This document shows positions 1 through 6,373 of a stretch of DNA of 8,587 bases, in pieces. The position numbers and the translations under genes were made by a program. Source of the DNA: Candidatus Thorarchaeota archaeon MP11T_1 (GTDB taxonomy: Archaea > Asgardarchaeota > Thorarchaeia > Thorarchaeales > Thorarchaeaceae). A model generated the notes under the pieces. It searched no databases, was not told the DNA's origin, and saw only the letters and a list, made by a program, of their open reading frames with translations. The stretch's first letter is position 1. Each line of letters opens with the position of its first letter. The stretch spans positions 1 to 8,587 of the forward strand of contig PJET01000179.1 of NCBI GenBank assembly GCA_002825515.1, in the 5' to 3' direction.

Positions 1-1633
1 ACTTGTTCTGAGTAATCTTGTGAGCAATCGTATAGAATGCCATGTATATTGTCGAGTCAGATAGAGCTTCTATAATCCAGTCGGGATCATATGGCAAAGG
101 AGTCCCAATTCCTCTCTTCCGTGCGCAAGGTCTCTGAGCGAGCCAATCAAAAGTTGACTCGAATAGGATACGGAAGTTCTCGGGTATAATTCCCATAGTG
201 TTTAGAGCATCCCAAGTCTTCTCTTTCCATCCGGGACTTTCATAGTCCAAGAACCATTGTCCAGCCAGAACTGCAATCTGTACATCAGTACCGCATTTAC
301 AGGTTAGAGGGCGTTCATCAGGTTCATAGAACACATCACCCCGGTTTTGTGATTTCAACCATTCAACTACATCATCCTTGACTTCACTTACTTTTCGTCC
401 TGCAAAGGGTCCACAGTTGTCCATCATGACTCCTTCATAATACTCAGCTTTGTAGACTTCTTGCGTTGCCTCTTCCAGCTTGTCACTGTCCTTCTGTGAA
501 GACACTCCAAGTTTCTCGACTGCATCCTTTGCAAGGAATTCACTACCACCCTCGATTCTAATCATCAACACAATTTCGATATTATGGACTTCTTCAGAGG
601 ATATTTCGTATCTATTCAGATCCGATGGATTTTGCCACAGATCCCTCAATGCAATATAGTCGAATGGTGCATGCCCGGGGACTGAATATACTACTCCTGT
701 CGCATTATTGACGTCAACAAAGTCTGCTGGCAGAATCGGAATATCACTATTGTCATGGACTGTTTTGCAATTTTTCCCAACAATCTTGGACCCAGAAAAT
801 GTTTCCAGTATCTCAATGTCTTTTGCCTGTAGCTTCAATTTATTTGCTGCTGCAGAGGATACGATCCATTTCTCGCCATTCACAACGGCTTTGACATACA
901 TTTCATCTGGATTGATCCACATGTTTGTTATTCCAAAGGTGGTTTCGGGTCTCAAGGTTGCAGCAATCAGATATCCGTCTTCGAATGGATATTTGATAGT
1001 CGTAAACTCCTTGACCTTTACTGTAATACCCTCTAGTATGTCATCCTCACCCACTGGGTTTCCACAATTAGGACAATACAATAATGGGTAAGAGCCTTTC
1101 TTGATATAACCCAGGTCCATGAATTTCTGATATTGCCAGGTGATAAATTGATTGTAAATGTCATCGCCTGTAGTGAATCTACGACGCCAATCAATACTAT
1201 ACCCTAGAGCTTTGAAGTCAGCTGAAATTGCATCTGCAAAGAATCTCACTGTTGCCCAAGGGTCAGTGAATTTCATAACCTGTGCTTCAACTTCCTCCTC
1301 ACTGTCCAAGTATACACGAAGGTCTCGTTTGTACTGTTCAATGGCAGATTGATCACCACTCTTTACTCGATCCACCATTCCCAATATTGGGGTACCTGTG
1401 ATATGCGATGCCATCGGATACAGAACATTGAATCCTTGCATTCGTTTGTATCGAGCTATCAAATCCCCTAAAGTATAGGTTCTGCCATGACCAATGTGTA
1501 GAGCACCATTGGGATAGGGATACGGAACTGTGAGATAGAATTTCTTTCGTTTAGGATCTGGATCGGACTCGAAAATCTTGTCCTTTCTCCAACGCTTCTG
1601 CCATTTTTTCTCTAACTCTGCAACATCACTCAT
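1..1633 (-). CDS. leuS: Leucyl-tRNA synthetase, archaeal type (N-terminal 544 codons; 3' part outside window)
   Basis: Charges tRNA-Leu with leucine using ATP, in the cytoplasm. Translating the minus strand gives a class I synthetase N-terminus. The HIGH signature lies in [14 protein letters not shown] (HIGH at about residues 46-49). A CP1 editing domain follows, with the threonine-rich motif [10 protein letters not shown] (about 225-234) and VPGHAPFDY (about 318-326), whose Asp is the conserved editing residue. Zinc-binding knuckles appear as CPNC (187-190) and CKC (445-447). The block [20 protein letters not shown] (about 499-518) is typical of the archaeal/eukaryotic LeuRS branch. Archaeal enzymes run to roughly 940-970 residues, so the KMSKS loop, anticodon domain and C-terminus lie beyond base 1. 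The ATG at 1633 is chosen because GAGG sits nine bases upstream; an in-frame ATG at 1648 would add five residues. No damage is visible in the part seen. Confidence 0.96.
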   Translation of the reverse strand, partial: MSDVAELEKKWQKRWRKDKIFESDPDPKRKKFYLTVPYPYPNGALHIGHGRTYTLGDLIARYKRMQGFNVLYPMASHITGTPILGMVDRVKSGDQSAIEQYKRDLRVYLDSEEEVEAQVMKFTDPWATVRFFADAISADFKALGYSIDWRRRFTTGDDIYNQFITWQYQKFMDLGYIKKGSYPLLYCPNCGNPVGEDDILEGITVKVKEFTTIKYPFEDGYLIAATLRPETTFGITNMWINPDEMYVKAVVNGEKWIVSSAAANKLKLQAKDIEILETFSGSKIVGKNCKTVHDNSDIPILPADFVDVNNATGVVYSVPGHAPFDYIALRDLWQNPSDLNRYEISSEEVHNIEIVLMIRIEGGSEFLAKDAVEKLGVSSQKDSDKLEEATQEVYKAEYYEGVMMDNCGPFAGRKVSEVKDDVVEWLKSQNRGDVFYEPDERPLTCKCGTDVQIAVLAGQWFLDYESPGWKEKTWDALNTMGIIPENFRILFESTFDWLAQRPCARKRGIGTPLPYDPDWIIEALSDSTIYMAFYTIAHKITQNK

Positions 1634-1686
1634 GTCCAGTAGCCTCATTTGATACTGAAGGGCCGAAATTATCCAAAATGGTGGCC

Positions 1687-1694
1687 TCTATAAA
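1687..1694 (-). promoter_or_regulatory. TATA-like box for leuS
   Basis: On the minus strand this reads TTTATAGA. A start site about 25 bases downstream would fall near 1665, giving a leader of roughly 16-32 bases depending on which leuS start is used. The same bases read TATAAA on the plus strand (1689-1694), so the box could in principle also serve the divergent gene, but that would give it a leader of over 100 bases. The call rests on sequence and spacing only. Confidence 0.45.
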
Positions 1695-1839
1695 GGACTC
1701 GCAAAAGGAGAGTGTGTCAGTATTCGAGAACGCAATCCATCCTGGTTCACTCGCTCCATCAAACCAATAGGGACTCCCTTATTAGAGCTATGGCTAGCTG
1801 GAGTTGACTAGGATTGTTATGTAAAAGAGTGGGAAAAGA

Positions 1840-2466
1840 TTGGATTATCAAGGTGAGTATATCGATATTCACAGGAAACTCCTGTCTTATGCTGAGGTCC
1901 GTTTGTTCTTCGAAGGATTGGAACGAAGAGGAGATGTGAAGTCATACTGCAATGGTGCTAATGTTGCAGGTAGATGGGTCTTTCAGATATTCAACAGAGA
2001 GTTTGTAGAGGAACTGGCTAAGGTATTGAACAGAGCTTTAGGTCGAAGAAGAAAGAAACCACCCGTTCTCGAGGTAATGAGTGGTGATGGACGACTGACA
2101 GAGTTTCTTCAACCAATGATCAAAAGGCAAATCATTGCAACCGATGGTAGGGATGGACGGTACAATATCGGATACCCAAAGTGGGTGGAAAACCTAGAGG
2201 CAATGGAAGCTGTGTCAAAGTACTCACCTTCCTTCGTGATTATATGTTGGGAGCCCTATCTCTCTATGAAAGGAATTGAGATAGCGAAAACAGGCATTCC
2301 TCTAGCTTGGATAGGAAATCCTGACATGTGTGGTCATTCTGATATCTTCGACCAGCCGCACATTCCTCTTGAGAGTAAATTCGCTTTGAGTAGACATGAT
2401 TTCTTCTCAGAAAAGGAATTCAAAACGGATATCTTCTTCTTCAACTGCAAACCAGATTGGATTTGA
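1840..2466 (+). CDS. Class I SAM-dependent methyltransferase-like protein
   Basis: Predicted soluble 208-residue protein. The Rossmann glycine-rich motif I is visible as VLEVMSGDGRLTEFL (about 76-90), followed by a second strand ending in the acidic residue of IIATD (about 98-102), the usual SAM ribose contact. A later strand gives VIICWEP (about 133-139), then an IGNPDMCGHSD segment (159-169). From memory, the order of motif I, ATD, an ICW-P strand and an IG-cG turn recalls an uncharacterised methyltransferase-like family of plants and fungi; that comparison could not be tested here. No substrate can be inferred. The start is TTG, since an in-frame TAA at 1822 and the absence of any ATG before motif I leave 1840 as the first usable start; the purine-rich GGGAAAAG just upstream may be its ribosome site. 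CTTATTAG near 1778-1785 is a weak TATA candidate. It is divergent from leuS. Confidence 0.75.
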   Translation: MDYQGEYIDIHRKLLSYAEVRLFFEGLERRGDVKSYCNGANVAGRWVFQIFNREFVEELAKVLNRALGRRRKKPPVLEVMSGDGRLTEFLQPMIKRQIIATDGRDGRYNIGYPKWVENLEAMEAVSKYSPSFVIICWEPYLSMKGIEIAKTGIPLAWIGNPDMCGHSDIFDQPHIPLESKFALSRHDFFSEKEFKTDIFFFNCKPDWI

Positions 2467-2589
2467 ACTAGGTTACAACTAATTGAGATTAAGAAAATTC
2501 TTTGTCTTAGGAAATCTCTTCCTATCTTGATTAGTTGGTTTAGAAGAGAGTTCAGATTTGGGGTATTTGATTAGGTTTTTCTCTCATAA
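2467..2589. other. Intergenic stretch with several short inverted repeats; possible 3' end signals
   Basis: This AT-rich stretch holds AACTAAT (2477-2483) matched by ATTAGTT (2530-2536). Nested within are AAGAA/TTCTT (2491-2495 and 2498-2502) and AGGAA/TTCCT (2509-2513 and 2519-2523). A T-run lies near 2576-2580. These could fold as a 3' end or terminator of the methyltransferase-like gene, but each stem is short and in AT-rich DNA they may be chance. Confidence 0.25.
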
Positions 2590-2590
2590 T

Positions 2591-2598
2591 GCTTAAAT
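2591..2598 (+). promoter_or_regulatory. TATA-like box for the zinc-ribbon gene at 2642
   Basis: GCTTAAAT resembles an archaeal TATA box. A transcript start about 25 bases on, near 2620, would leave a leader of about 20 bases that contains the strong GGAGGT ribosome site at 2630-2635. Position relative to the gene is the main support. Confidence 0.45.
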
Positions 2599-2629
2599 CG
2601 AGCAAGAGCACTCCGAAAATCACTTTCAT

Positions 2630-2635
2630 GGAGGT
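2630..2635 (+). promoter_or_regulatory. Shine-Dalgarno site that decides the 2642 start
   Basis: GGAGGT is the best ribosome binding site in the window. Two ATG codons follow back to back, at 2639 and 2642. The gap is three bases to the first and six to the second, so the second is the better-spaced start. Confidence 0.6.
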
Positions 2636-2641
2636 ACTATG

Positions 2642-3127
2642 ATGGGCAAGTTTGTAGAAGATATTGTACTGCCATACGGTGAAGAAGAAGCTGCAAAGAG
2701 AATTGGAATGTGGTTGAAAACAGAGGATGCCAAAGGTCTCAAGGTCAGTCAGAAAGGACCTGGATATATCAGGCTATACGACTCTTGGGGGAACATTGCT
2801 ACAGGGAAGAAATCCATTTGGTATGAGCTGTGGGTAAGACCAGAGGGTGTTCATGCAGAGTGTTGGGTCGGAGGAATGGTAAAGACAAGCATTGAACCTG
2901 GTGTCTGGGGAGTACTCCCAAGGATGAGGGCATGGGACAGGTATCTGAGCCTGAAAAAATTCCTGCAGACGGGTACAACACAAGAAGCTCGCAAAATAAT
3001 TGATTTTCAAATTGAACGCGTAAAGTGTCCGAAATGTGGAGCAATCTATGCACTAGAAGAAGAGATGATTTCAGGAGATGGAAGCATCAAGTGCAAGAAT
3101 TGTAATAGGTCATTTTTCAAAGAATAA
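2642..3127 (+). CDS. Uncharacterised protein with C-terminal zinc ribbon
   Basis: A 161-residue soluble protein (162 if the adjacent ATG at 2639 is used). The last third carries a zinc ribbon, CPKCGAIYALEEEM followed by CKNCNRSFF, two CxxC knuckles about 20 residues apart. The pattern resembles the MJ0042-type CXXC ribbon, often found on small archaeal and bacterial proteins and thought to mediate nucleic-acid or protein contacts. The first roughly 110 residues are mixed alpha/beta with many aromatic residues (for example WYELWVRPEGVHAECWVGG), no membrane segment and no motif I can name. It has its own TATA-like box and strong ribosome site, so it is probably its own transcription unit. The ribbon is clear; the function is unknown. 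Confidence 0.82.
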   Translation: MGKFVEDIVLPYGEEEAAKRIGMWLKTEDAKGLKVSQKGPGYIRLYDSWGNIATGKKSIWYELWVRPEGVHAECWVGGMVKTSIEPGVWGVLPRMRAWDRYLSLKKFLQTGTTQEARKIIDFQIERVKCPKCGAIYALEEEMISGDGSIKCKNCNRSFFKE

Positions 3128-3150
3128 ATAAAACATGACTCTTGTAAGTT

Positions 3151-3160
3151 GTGAGCTCAC
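3151..3160. repeat. Perfect 10-bp palindrome after the zinc-ribbon gene
   Basis: GTGAGCTCAC is self-complementary and lies 24 bases after the stop codon. It has no loop, so it is a poor hairpin terminator but could be a dimeric protein site. A 10-bp palindrome can also arise by chance in a window of this size. Confidence 0.25.
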
Positions 3161-3207
3161 TTCCTATTCGATTTCGTAGAATGTAACACGACTATTCTTA
3201 TTCAACT

Positions 3208-3222
3208 AAGTCTAGTGGACTT
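3208..3222. repeat. Short inverted repeat upstream of the AstE/AspA-like gene
   Basis: AAGTC and GACTT flank a five-base loop (TAGTG), 24 bases before the ATG at 3247. An AT-rich segment just upstream (TTCTTATT, near 3195-3202) could be a TATA box, which would place the repeat around the transcript start. It could be an operator or a leader hairpin. The arms are only five bases, so support is weak. Confidence 0.25.
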
Positions 3223-3246
3223 GTAAGTGGATAGAAGGTACCAGAG

Positions 3247-4188
3247 ATGGTGAAAGCTGTTGTTGATGCAGTAGATATCGATCCAAAAACAGGCACTACA
3301 TTGGGATATTACACATTTGGTCAAGACCGACCGAATATGATGATCGTTGCTGCAATTGATGGACACTCTGCAACAGATGTCTATGCAAGCTATCTCATAA
3401 TGAAGCATCTTGAAAGTCTTAGTCGAATTGATGGTTCTGTCACATTTTTACCTGTGGCAAGCCCTCTTGCGTTTCGTTTAGGAACAAGAATTTCTCCCTT
3501 GGACTCAAAAGATCTCGATACTGTCTTTCCCGGAAACGAATATGGTTCTGTGACAGAAAGAATCGCCTGGGAAATCTGGCGTAGAGCATCCACTGCAGAT
3601 TATATTATCGACCTCAGAACTGGTTGGCAGAACTGTAGTAGTCATGTTGTAGCAATGCACAGAGACTACATTCATGTCCGAAATCTTGCCACTCAAATCG
3701 CTCTTCCCTATGTAACTCAATCTACTGGAACGCGAGGTGCATTGGCTACTGAAGCTGCGCATGAAGGCATTCCTGCTGTTTCTGTTGAGATGCGAGGAGA
3801 TTCAGATCAAGTAGACTCGCAGGCAGCTGTTGAAGTGAGAGAGGCGCTTCTGAATTTGATGAGAATCAAAAATATGATTCCAGGTGAGAAGATCGAAGCC
3901 TCAAACACACTCATGGGAAGATTACAGCATGTTAATGTGGATACTGAGGGTTTCTTTGTTCCAACAGTGAATCTTGGTGAAACAGTGAAGAGTGGAGTCG
4001 TCATTGGCCATGTTCAAGACAAGAATGAGATTGTATCACCTTTTGATGGAGCAGTCATATCCCTGAGCCGCATCAACTATGTATTTGAAGGGGATATAAT
4101 TGCACGAATTGCATCTCCTCTGGGAGACCAATGGACTTCTGTGGCAGTGGAACAAGAAAAACCATTGCCAAAACGAAGGAAATGGTGA
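3247..4188 (+). CDS. Succinylglutamate desuccinylase/aspartoacylase (AstE/AspA) family protein, zinc ligands apparently lost
   Basis: 313 residues. Several landmarks of this M14-like amidohydrolase family are visible in order: IVAAIDGHSATD (33-44) where active members have a G-[IV]-H-G-[DN]-E motif; VTFLPVASPLAF (65-76) for the usual vP-vNP-af; RISPLDSKDLDTVFPG (81-96) for R-P-D-DLNR-FPG; GSVTERIA (100-107); ADYIIDLRTG (117-126) for aDyviDLH-g; and AVSVE (177-181) with the catalytic-type Glu kept. The C-terminal part (about 236-288) has the beta-rich VKSGVVIGHV and VSPFDGAVISL look of the family's barrel domain. By this alignment the first-motif His is D38 and Glu is S41, the Asn-Arg pair is D91-T92, and the third zinc ligand His is R124. 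A normal zinc deacylase activity therefore seems unlikely. GAAGGT (3234-3239) is the probable ribosome site. The last bases overlap the next gene, implying co-expression. Confidence 0.85.
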   Translation: MVKAVVDAVDIDPKTGTTLGYYTFGQDRPNMMIVAAIDGHSATDVYASYLIMKHLESLSRIDGSVTFLPVASPLAFRLGTRISPLDSKDLDTVFPGNEYGSVTERIAWEIWRRASTADYIIDLRTGWQNCSSHVVAMHRDYIHVRNLATQIALPYVTQSTGTRGALATEAAHEGIPAVSVEMRGDSDQVDSQAAVEVREALLNLMRIKNMIPGEKIEASNTLMGRLQHVNVDTEGFFVPTVNLGETVKSGVVIGHVQDKNEIVSPFDGAVISLSRINYVFEGDIIARIASPLGDQWTSVAVEQEKPLPKRRKW

Positions 4189-4631
4189 TAGTGAACGACG
4201 AGTGCAATCAGACTGAATACTTGATGAGAACAAATGTTGGAGACAGACGACTGAGAGAAAACCAAAATCTCTTGTTGATTGGAAGTTGTTTGGACCGGTT
4301 TCCTGATGTTGTAAAGGACATCTGTGAGAGGGATGAATCACAGACTATCCTCCACATTTGCCTTGAGGAAACCCATGTCAATCAAGCAGGGTTCAAAATC
4401 AGTTCAATTGTGAAATATTCTGGTATCAAGAAAGTTACAGCTTTAACTGTAGATGGAAGTCCTCATTGTGTCCAGCTTCATTATGTTGTTGAAGATATCA
4501 AACGTCACTTTGCACCCGAGATAGAAACAGCTCATTACGTCATAGAGAAGGGAAAACTGTTTGAGATTTCAGCAGAAGCAGTGAAACGCTCGAGACATCT
4601 ATCACAAATTCAGAAATTGCTTGATGGATAG
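4182..4631 (+). CDS. Conserved uncharacterised protein, coupled to the AstE/AspA-like gene
   Basis: 149 residues counted from the ATG at 4182, which overlaps the stop of the gene before. In-frame GTG codons at 4185 and 4191 are alternatives: 4185 makes a four-base GTGA overlap with that stop and is better spaced from GAAGGA (4175-4180). The same frame is open back to an ATG at 4131, but that part only mirrors the variable tail of the upstream gene. The body has a beta strand, NLLLIGSC (29-36), an ILHICLEE strand (56-63), and a striking TVDGSPHCVQLH segment (89-100), then HYVIEKGKLFEIS. This Cys/His-bearing motif looks conserved and recalls an uncharacterised archaeal/bacterial family sometimes found with iron-sulfur proteins; that memory is uncertain. 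No transmembrane helix. A joint role with the upstream protein is inferred from the overlap. Confidence 0.75.
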   Translation: MVIVNDECNQTEYLMRTNVGDRRLRENQNLLLIGSCLDRFPDVVKDICERDESQTILHICLEETHVNQAGFKISSIVKYSGIKKVTALTVDGSPHCVQLHYVVEDIKRHFAPEIETAHYVIEKGKLFEISAEAVKRSRHLSQIQKLLDG

Positions 4632-4702
4632 TCAATCTATGGTAGGAGGAATTCAACAAACTGCTTTGCAAGAGTAAATATGCATAGCCGAATAGGATAA
4701 TC

Positions 4703-4969
4703 ATGCCAAAATGTCCACACTGTTCTGAGGAATTAAGAATAAAACTAGCGGGATTATTTGTGTATGAAATTGATGATGAGTACTGGTCCCAAATTGAAAC
4801 ATTTGTTCAGCGGATGCCAAGAGTTACTAGAATAGCCTTCAAGTCACGCATGGGCAGAGAGAAAGATCAGATAGAGAGAGAGCACCCTCCTTTCGTCAAT
4901 CTATTAGTTTGTTCGTACTGTGATAGCGTCATAGGTGCAGAAATGCAGAAAATGGTTCCCAGCTTGTAA
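4703..4969 (+). CDS. Small zinc-ribbon protein
   Basis: 88 residues, with CPHC at residues 4-7 and CSYC at about 70-73. These paired CxxC knuckles should bind one zinc, bringing the two ends together around a helical middle (about 24-60). The segment between is rich in charged residues and has no membrane span. It starts 71 bases after the preceding gene. TAAATATG at about 4676-4683 may be its TATA box, which would put the transcript start almost at the ATG, so the message may be leaderless; a weak AGGAT lies six bases upstream of the ATG. I do not recognise a named family. Such small ribbons often act as nucleic-acid or protein binding modules, but no role is shown here. Confidence 0.75.
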   Translation: MPKCPHCSEELRIKLAGLFVYEIDDEYWSQIETFVQRMPRVTRIAFKSRMGREKDQIEREHPPFVNLLVCSYCDSVIGAEMQKMVPSL

Positions 4970-5013
4970 AGATATTCTTAATCAAGGTAGTAGGCCATCC
5001 AGATTAGACAATT

Positions 5014-5031
5014 ACAGGAAATTACTCCTGT
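5014..5031. terminator. Candidate bidirectional hairpin between convergent genes
   Basis: ACAGGA and TCCTGT form a perfect 6-bp stem around a six-base loop, extendable by two G-T pairs. It lies midway between the 3' ends of the zinc-ribbon gene (+) and the membrane methyltransferase gene (-), where a terminator would be expected. No long T-run follows on either strand, so the call is tentative. Confidence 0.3.
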
Positions 5032-5095
5032 GGGTATGAAGTCCTTGAAACACCTATCAAAGATTCAGAGCATGATAGATAGATAATCACGTCAA

Positions 5096-5674
5096 TCATA
5101 GTTTTGGGAGGATGAACCCTGCAGTCTTCTTGTATTCGAGGTACTCATCCCCGTAGTGCTTCACGAGCTTTCTTTCTTCAAAATATGCACCAATCATAGT
5201 ATAAACAATCATACTTAGAGAGAAGATAATCACAACTGGAAATGGGTAAATGAGTGCTAGAGCCAAAAACACAAGGACCGTTGCCAAGTATAAGGGATGC
5301 CGCACACGGGAATAGATTCCATCTGTAACAAGTTCTGCTTTCCTATCCGTTCTCATGTCCGCAACCGTACTGACTGATATCACTCGAGATGCCATCATTG
5401 ACAGAATTACTCCTCCTAGACCTGAGAGAACTCCTAGTATGAATAGAATCGGTTGAATCAGAGCAGGTTGCGTGATGAAGTAGAACCAGTCCCAGAAGTT
5501 CATTGATAGAAATGCAATCAGAAGGGTGAGGATACTTGCTATGTTGAAAATTCTAGCGTATCCTCTCTTACCATATCGATCTATGATTCTTTCCTTGACG
5601 CGCAGTGCAGAAAGTCCGCTGTGTTGTAGACCAAAGAGAGTGGATGCCAAGATGATGATAATGTATTCAATCAT
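5096..5674 (-). CDS. Membrane methyltransferase of the isoprenylcysteine carboxyl methyltransferase/NnrU superfamily
   Basis: 192-residue polytopic membrane protein with about five hydrophobic segments (near residues 2-17, 44-64, 73-96, 128-143 and 146-163). The C-terminal SAM-binding signature is complete: LVTDGIYSRVRHPLYLA (about 115-131) with the RHP motif, the EE pair (166-167), and HYGDEYLEYKK (173-183). The N-terminal FGLQHSGLSALRVK and YARIFNIAS match the NnrU-like side of the superfamily. Related enzymes methylate prenylated-protein carboxylates, phospholipids or small thiols (MddA type), so the substrate cannot be given. The ATG at 5674 is preferred because GAAGGA (5682-5687) sits seven bases upstream; a TTG at 5689 is also in frame but would overlap that site. 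Its promoter region is shared with the divergent gene at 5780 and holds a strong palindrome. Confidence 0.88.
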   Translation of the reverse strand: MIEYIIIILASTLFGLQHSGLSALRVKERIIDRYGKRGYARIFNIASILTLLIAFLSMNFWDWFYFITQPALIQPILFILGVLSGLGGVILSMMASRVISVSTVADMRTDRKAELVTDGIYSRVRHPLYLATVLVFLALALIYPFPVVIIFSLSMIVYTMIGAYFEERKLVKHYGDEYLEYKKTAGFILPKL

Positions 5675-5717
5675 TGTAAAATCCTTCAATATCTACTCAA
5701 ATCTCATGTCAGTAACC

Positions 5718-5723
5718 TTATAA
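5718..5723 (-). promoter_or_regulatory. TATA box of the membrane methyltransferase gene
   Basis: The minus strand reads TTATAA, centred about 46 bases before the ATG at 5674. A transcript start about 25 bases downstream gives a leader of about 20 bases that includes the GAAGGA ribosome site. The inverted repeat 5725-5753 lies directly upstream, where the BRE and TFB would sit. Confidence 0.55.
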
Positions 5724-5724
5724 G

Positions 5725-5753
5725 TTAACTATTGTGTATTTAACAATAGTTAA
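5725..5753. promoter_or_regulatory. Perfect 11-bp inverted repeat, candidate operator in a divergent promoter region
   Basis: TTAACTATTGT (5725-5735) is the exact reverse complement of ACAATAGTTAA (5743-5753), with a seven-base spacer. The plus-strand TATA-like TATTTAA (5737-5743) lies almost wholly in the spacer, and the minus-strand TTATAA box begins one base outside the left arm. Such dyads are typical binding sites for dimeric winged-helix regulators, which would block or aid TBP/TFB on one or both sides. No regulator gene is visible nearby; the unknown protein at 5780 could be checked for self-binding. The symmetry is directly seen; the operator role is inferred. Confidence 0.6.
5737..5743 (+). 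promoter_or_regulatory. TATA-like box for the gene at 5780
   Basis: TATTTAA lies about 40 bases before the ATG at 5780, giving a predicted start near 5766 and a leader of about 14 bases. An alternative TTAATAAA at 5750-5757 would make the message leaderless, which fits less well with the GGTGA ribosome-like site at 5768-5772. Confidence 0.4.
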
Positions 5754-5779
5754 TAAATCCCATTAAGGGTGAACAATGA

Positions 5780-6352
5780 ATGATTGAAGCAAGCAAAAAT
5801 CCATTCTCTGCTATTGAGATGTGGGACGACACAATGGTCACCGTGAACGAAGGTGAAGAAAAGAAGAAAGTTGACGCAAAACATTACAGGATAAGATACC
5901 TTGTAGGAGAAAGCGAAGACAAGAGATTTGTTGATGGCGGTAGTGAGGATATCGCCGAACTGTCTGAGAAGACCCTGTTCTTGGCACCATCAGTTCACCG
6001 ACTCATTGGAGACCCCTTCCACTATGATCACTCCAGAGTTGAGAGTATCAGTGGAAAGACAAGAATATCTGAGAGAACAAAGGAATTGATTCGGCATCCA
6101 TCATGCGAAGACCACAAGACTGTCGAGGTTATCTTTGAGAGTCCTGGTGTAGAATGCTGTGCAATGTCAAAGGAACAGGCTGAGAAGATGCGCGTTCCAC
6201 TCCAGTACGTTGCTGGATACATGCTTGGCAAGAATGAGGGTATGCTAAAGGTGGCTCTCTCAAAGACTGTTGTTGATGATGATACTGAGTACTACGATAA
6301 CATCCACATCATCCCAGAGTCTGCAATCAAACAACTATCTTGTCTAGAGTAA
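5780..6352 (+). CDS. Unrecognised soluble protein, divergent from the membrane methyltransferase
   Basis: 190 residues, acidic, without signal peptide or membrane segment. I do not recognise a family. Visible traits: a lysine/glutamate run GEEKKK near residue 25, a His/Arg-rich middle (PFHYDHSRVESI, about 79-90, and IRHPSCEDHK, 104-113), a vicinal cysteine pair in PGVECCAMSKEQAEKMRVP (122-140), and a repeated-aspartate stretch VVDDDTEYYDN (164-174). Further cysteines are at 109 and 188, but there is no CxxC pattern. The start at 5780 is preferred because GGTGA lies seven bases upstream; the ATG four bases earlier is out of frame and stops at once. It shares a promoter region and palindrome with the divergent methyltransferase, which hints at joint control. 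The open frame is long and well framed by signals, so it is probably a real gene. Confidence 0.75.
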   Translation: MIEASKNPFSAIEMWDDTMVTVNEGEEKKKVDAKHYRIRYLVGESEDKRFVDGGSEDIAELSEKTLFLAPSVHRLIGDPFHYDHSRVESISGKTRISERTKELIRHPSCEDHKTVEVIFESPGVECCAMSKEQAEKMRVPLQYVAGYMLGKNEGMLKVALSKTVVDDDTEYYDNIHIIPESAIKQLSCLE

Positions 6353-6373
6353 TCCTCAACAAACAAAGAGGTT

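Noticed and set aside
708..1352. Plus-strand open frames (127 and 64 codons) inside leuS
   Set aside because: They run antisense to a clear leucyl-tRNA synthetase reading with all expected motifs, and their own translations show no recognisable pattern.
1714..1770. Tiny 18-codon frame (GTG at 1714) after AAGGAG in the leuS/methyltransferase gap
   Set aside because: The purine run is only three bases from the GTG, the peptide has no features, and a plus-strand TATA at 1689-1694 would start transcription at or after it.
4131..4181. Longer start at ATG 4131 for the gene coupled to the AstE/AspA-like gene
   Set aside because: It would overlap the upstream gene by 58 bases and adds only residues mirroring that gene's tail; 4182 or 4185 gives a usual short overlap.
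5675..5689. TTG start at 5689 for the membrane methyltransferase
   Set aside because: The TTG lies just two bases before the GAAGGA site that is ideally spaced for the ATG at 5674, so the site would become part of the coding region.
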